Shown here one piece after another: positions 61,223 to 64,000 of a stretch of DNA of 64,000 bases. Numbering within the stretch: position 1 is the first letter of the stretch; each line of letters starts with the position of its first letter. The position numbers and the translations under genes are program-made. The notes below the pieces were generated by a model, which saw only the letters and a list, made by a program, of their open reading frames with translations, was not told the DNA's origin and made no database searches. Source of the DNA: Arthrobacter sp. OV608 (lineage in GTDB: Bacteria > Actinomycetota > Actinomycetes > Actinomycetales > Micrococcaceae); the NCBI GenBank assembly GCA_900110595.1, contig FOEZ01000021.1, forward strand, positions 1 to 64,000, given 5' to 3'.

Positions 61223-62320
61223 ATGAGAATGTTTGGCAAAGCAGGAAAGGCCGCAGCGGTTGCTGCCATCGCAGCGCTGACGCTGACGGGCTGCGGCCGC
61301 TCCGAGCCCAGCACGGGCGGCGGGACCGAAGGCGCCGGTGGCTTCGAGAAGGACGCCTCCATCGGTGTCTCACTTCCCCAGAAGACGAGTGAAAACTGGG
61401 TCCTCTCCGAAAAGCTGTTCAATGACGGCCTCAGTGAAGCAGGATTCAAGGGTGACGTCCAGTTCGCCAACGGAGGCGTTTCCGAGCAGCAGAACCAGAT
61501 CAGCACCATGGTCACCAAGGGCGCCAAGGTCATCATTGTCGGCGCCATCGACGGCTCGCAGCTGGGCACCCAGCTCAAGCAAGCCAAGGATGCAGGCGCC
61601 ACCATCATCGCCTACGACCGCCTGCTGCTGAACACCGAGAACGTGGACTACTACGTGGCCTACGACAACTTCAAGGTGGGCGTCCTTCAGGGCCAGGCGC
61701 TGCTGGAAGGCATGAAGGCCAAGAAGCCGTCCGGCCCGTACAACATCGAACTGTTCGCCGGCTCCCCCGACGATGCCAACGCAAAGGTCTTCTTCGACGG
61801 CGCCATGAGCGTCCTGAAGCCGAAGATCGACGACGGAACACTGAAGGTCGTGTCCGGGCAGAACTCCTTCCAGCAGGCCGTGACACAAGGCTGGAGGGAC
61901 GCAGAAGCACAGAAGCGGATGGAAACCCTTCTCAGTGGCAGTTACACCAGCGCCAACGTCGACGGCGTGCTCTCACCCAATGACAACCTGGCGCGAGCTG
62001 TTCTGAGGGCGGTCAAGGCCGCCGGCAAGCCGCTTCCGGTGGTCACCGGTCAGGACTCCGAAGTTGAGTCCGTCAAGTCGATCCTGGCTGGCGAGCAGTA
62101 CTCCACCATCAACAAGGACACCCGTAAGCTCGTTCAGCACGCCATCACCATGGTGAAGGACCTCCAGGCGGGCAAGACGCCTGAAATCAACGACAAGGAC
62201 TCCTACAAGAACGGCGTCAAGACGGTTCCGGCCTACCTGCTGGAGCCGGTCATCGTCACCTCCGCCAACGTAAAGACTGCCTACACCGACGACCCGAAAC
62301 TCGGCCCGATCACTAAGTAA
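61223..62320 (+). CDS. Sugar-binding lipoprotein (ChvE/XylF type)
   Basis: The 365-aa protein has a lipoprotein signal with lipobox LTGC (Cys near residue 22). The mature part is a periplasmic-binding fold of the ChvE type (ASIGVSLPQKTSENWVLSEK; AYDRLLLNTENVDYYVAYDN). ChvE binds several aldoses, including xylose, arabinose, galactose and glucose. Being last in the operon, after the ATPase and permease, is the reverse of the common order but known in MmsAB-ChvE loci. The order and the ROK regulator suggest a plant-sugar importer. Confidence 0.92.
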   Translation: MRMFGKAGKAAAVAAIAALTLTGCGRSEPSTGGGTEGAGGFEKDASIGVSLPQKTSENWVLSEKLFNDGLSEAGFKGDVQFANGGVSEQQNQISTMVTKGAKVIIVGAIDGSQLGTQLKQAKDAGATIIAYDRLLLNTENVDYYVAYDNFKVGVLQGQALLEGMKAKKPSGPYNIELFAGSPDDANAKVFFDGAMSVLKPKIDDGTLKVVSGQNSFQQAVTQGWRDAEAQKRMETLLSGSYTSANVDGVLSPNDNLARAVLRAVKAAGKPLPVVTGQDSEVESVKSILAGEQYSTINKDTRKLVQHAITMVKDLQAGKTPEINDKDSYKNGVKTVPAYLLEPVIVTSANVKTAYTDDPKLGPITK

Positions 62321-62335
62321 AGCAGTCCCTCCGGT

Positions 62336-62370
62336 AAGCCCGGTCCCCCACCGCGGGGACCGGGCTTTTC
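62336..62370 (+). terminator. Terminator of the sugar ABC operon
   Basis: A perfect 13-bp stem (62336-62348 with 62355-62367) with a 6-nt loop CACCGC is followed by TTC. It lies 16 nt after the binding-protein stop and before the convergent pectate lyase stop. Confidence 0.85.
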
Positions 62371-62390
62371 CGTGCCTGCTTACTCGAGCC

Positions 62391-63887
62391 CTACTGCTTG
62401 ATGGTCAATACGCCAGGTCCTGTGAACTGGAGCGCGTGGTTCTTCACCGCCTGTGCAGTGGTGAACGCCTTGTAGCTGTAGGCATCGGCAGGGTTCCAGC
62501 CGACGTCCGTGGTGAAGTCCCAGCCGGTCCAGTCCGGGGCGGCTTCCCCAGTGAGCCCGGCTTCGGCGAGCGCCTCCACGCGGTTCTGTTCGAACGACGT
62601 CCGGGCCACCTGGTTCAGGTCCGCTTCGGCTCCGTTGTACCAGGACCCGACGTCATTGAAACGGTGTCCGTTATAGCTGCTCACCATAATGGACGGGTCC
62701 GCGCCCGGACCTGTGTATTCAAAGGCATTGCGCTCGGAGAAGATCCGGGACTCGTAACCGGCGCCGAGGAAATAGCTGCTGCCGCCTTGGACTTCACTGA
62801 TCATGGGGTACTGCGGGTGATCCGTGCTTCCCACAAAGTAATTGTTCAACACATGGACCTGGCCAAACCGCACCCGCGGTCCCCGCTGCTGAATGTTCTC
62901 AAAGTAGTTCCCGATGTAGCTGACCCGAAGTTTGCCACCGTCCTTGTCCACGTGTTCGTCGCCTGATCCCAGCAGCATTGTTTTGTCATGGTTGGAGAGC
63001 CTGCTGTTTGAAATGGTTACGAAGTCTGTGCCGTCCTTGAGGTCCAGCAGGCCGTCATGGCGGTTGGCCCGCTTCCCGCGGAAACCCATCGGGGCCTCAC
63101 TGTCCGGGAACCTGCCGTCGGTGAGACGGACATGGTCTATCCACAGGTGATCCGAGGTCACCGAGGAGACCGCGTCAAAGCGCGAATTCCAGGCACCCTC
63201 CCCATCATCCGGTGACCAGGTGGTGAAGAAGTCCACCGGGGCCTCCACGCTGAGATTGCGCAGCACTACGTTGGTGGCACTGAGGATCACGATGTTCGTA
63301 CCCACGAATCCCGAATCTGCGCCGACCCCAATCAGGGTGGTGTTGCTTGGCAGGCTCACCTCGATCTGCCGTTTCATGTTGTTGCTGCCGGTCTGCCGCA
63401 ACTGTCGCTGTTGTTTGCAGTAGTCAAACGTCTGGTCGCTCCATGCTTTCCCTTCCGGGCCAAAGCAGGACATGTACTTGTTGATGTCGTACCCGGGAGC
63501 GAAGTCCTGCTCCCCCAGAATGCGGCCGTCAGGGGTCTGGTTGCCGTCGATCGTTCCGTTGATATAGATGATCTTCGGCGCTTTCGGCTCCCCATGGTTT
63601 GCCAGCGCGGCCTTCAGCCCCGCCAGGGTGCTCGCCTCATAGCGGTTTTCCGCCGGTGCCCCCGCCCCGCCGTTGGTACCGCTTCCGACGGCGGCCCAGC
63701 CGGTGGGTGCCGAGTCATCAGCTTTGACAACACCTCCGCCGGTGGGAGCAGGACTGGCTGCCCCAGGCGCCGCCACGGCCAGCCCTGCCGCGAGGGCCAG
63801 GGCGGAAGCGGAGGCAGCCACTCCGGCTCCTCGGCGGAGACTTCCGAGGAGGGAAGCGAAGGTTCGAATTCTTGTCTTGGACGTCAT
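62391..63887 (-). CDS. Secreted pectate lyase, polysaccharide lyase family 1
   Basis: The protein is 498 aa from the ATG at 63885-63887 (an upstream ATG adds six residues without a good site). A signal peptide (about residues 15-45) ends near an Ala-rich site, followed by a Gly/Ala linker. The parallel beta-helix is of the Amb-all type: NIVILSATNVVLRNLSVEAP, the calcium-binding region with WNSRFDAVSSV then HLWIDHVRLTDG, and VSYIGNYFENIQQRGPRVRFG, holding the catalytic Arg. It cuts polygalacturonate by beta-elimination outside the cell. Convergent to the sugar importer. Confidence 0.9.
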   Translation of the reverse strand: MTSKTRIRTFASLLGSLRRGAGVAASASALALAAGLAVAAPGAASPAPTGGGVVKADDSAPTGWAAVGSGTNGGAGAPAENRYEASTLAGLKAALANHGEPKAPKIIYINGTIDGNQTPDGRILGEQDFAPGYDINKYMSCFGPEGKAWSDQTFDYCKQQRQLRQTGSNNMKRQIEVSLPSNTTLIGVGADSGFVGTNIVILSATNVVLRNLSVEAPVDFFTTWSPDDGEGAWNSRFDAVSSVTSDHLWIDHVRLTDGRFPDSEAPMGFRGKRANRHDGLLDLKDGTDFVTISNSRLSNHDKTMLLGSGDEHVDKDGGKLRVSYIGNYFENIQQRGPRVRFGQVHVLNNYFVGSTDHPQYPMISEVQGGSSYFLGAGYESRIFSERNAFEYTGPGADPSIMVSSYNGHRFNDVGSWYNGAEADLNQVARTSFEQNRVEALAEAGLTGEAAPDWTGWDFTTDVGWNPADAYSYKAFTTAQAVKNHALQFTGPGVLTIKQ

Positions 63888-63973
63888 TGGCCTTATTTCC
63901 GGCATGCCAAACAGACCACATGCCTTGGTAAATGCGGGTCGGGATGGAAAGACTTACCAATCAGAAAAACCTG

Positions 63974-63987
63974 AGAAAGCGTTTTCT
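63974..63987. promoter_or_regulatory. LacI-type palindrome upstream of the pectate lyase gene
   Basis: AGAAAGCGTTTTCT is a near-perfect palindrome centred on CG, the shape of LacI/CcpA-type operators. It lies 87 nt before the pectate lyase start, suitable for control of its promoter. Its layout (GAAA-NN-NN-TTTC) resembles the operator at 36911. Confidence 0.55.
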
Positions 63988-64000
63988 AACGATGGTCTTC

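Overview
The window looks like chromosomal DNA from a high-GC actinobacterium, most likely the Arthrobacter/Pseudarthrobacter group of the Micrococcaceae. The reasons are the strongly GC-biased third codon positions, many GTG and TTG starts, mycosin-like and DUF501 genes beside ftsB/eno/ppx, succinate dehydrogenase of the actinobacterial CDAB order, and a ZTP riboswitch ahead of glyA. This placement is an inference from gene content; no database was searched. I see no transposase, integrase, phage or CRISPR sequence.

Layout, left to right. (1) 0-7 kb: a Bax-inhibitor-1 membrane protein, a branched-chain amino acid ABC operon (livHMGF) whose LivH carries an extra extracytoplasmic domain, and a convergent binding-protein gene. 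(2) 7-16 kb, minus strand: a short tRNA with anticodon UAA, an ACT-GNAT fusion, a type II NADH dehydrogenase, and the housekeeping run eno-ftsB-DUF501-ppx-mycosin. (3) 15-26 kb, minus strand: a nucleoside uptake and salvage block (BMP-family binding protein, double ATPase, two permeases, cdd, deoA, two DedA proteins, add, mazG). (4) 26-30.8 kb: an ohrR-ohr-oxidoreductase peroxide operon, an M20 amidohydrolase and a mannose-1-phosphate guanylyltransferase. (5) 31-35.4 kb: sdhCDAB and a small alpha/beta hydrolase. (6) 35.4-39.2 kb: an orphan sugar-binding lipoprotein divergent from a large glycosidase-like protein, with LacI-type operator palindromes between them. (7) 39-46 kb: BrkB-like membrane protein, 2'-5' RNA ligase-like protein, trpS, exonuclease III, a two-TM unknown and a three-gene ABC-2 exporter. 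(8) 46-51 kb: folD-glyA under a ZTP riboswitch, divergent from purU, with a methyltransferase and a gamma-carbonic anhydrase; this is a one-carbon/folate module. (9) 51-56.8 kb: an IaaM-like amino acid 2-monooxygenase, an APC permease, a PucR regulator and a nitrilase-family amidase; together they could import an amino acid and convert it through the amide to the acid. (10) 56.9-62.4 kb: a ROK repressor followed by a sugar ABC importer, with the same 26-bp box at both promoters. (11) 62.4-64 kb: a secreted pectate lyase with a LacI-type palindrome upstream.

The most interesting items are the possible amino acid to amide to acid module, the LivH domain fusion, the class I tRNA with a UAA anticodon, the ZTP riboswitch facing an apparently leaderless purU, the shared ROK box, and two palindromic repeat elements. 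Nothing here is clearly a wholly new system; the novelty is in fusions and arrangements.
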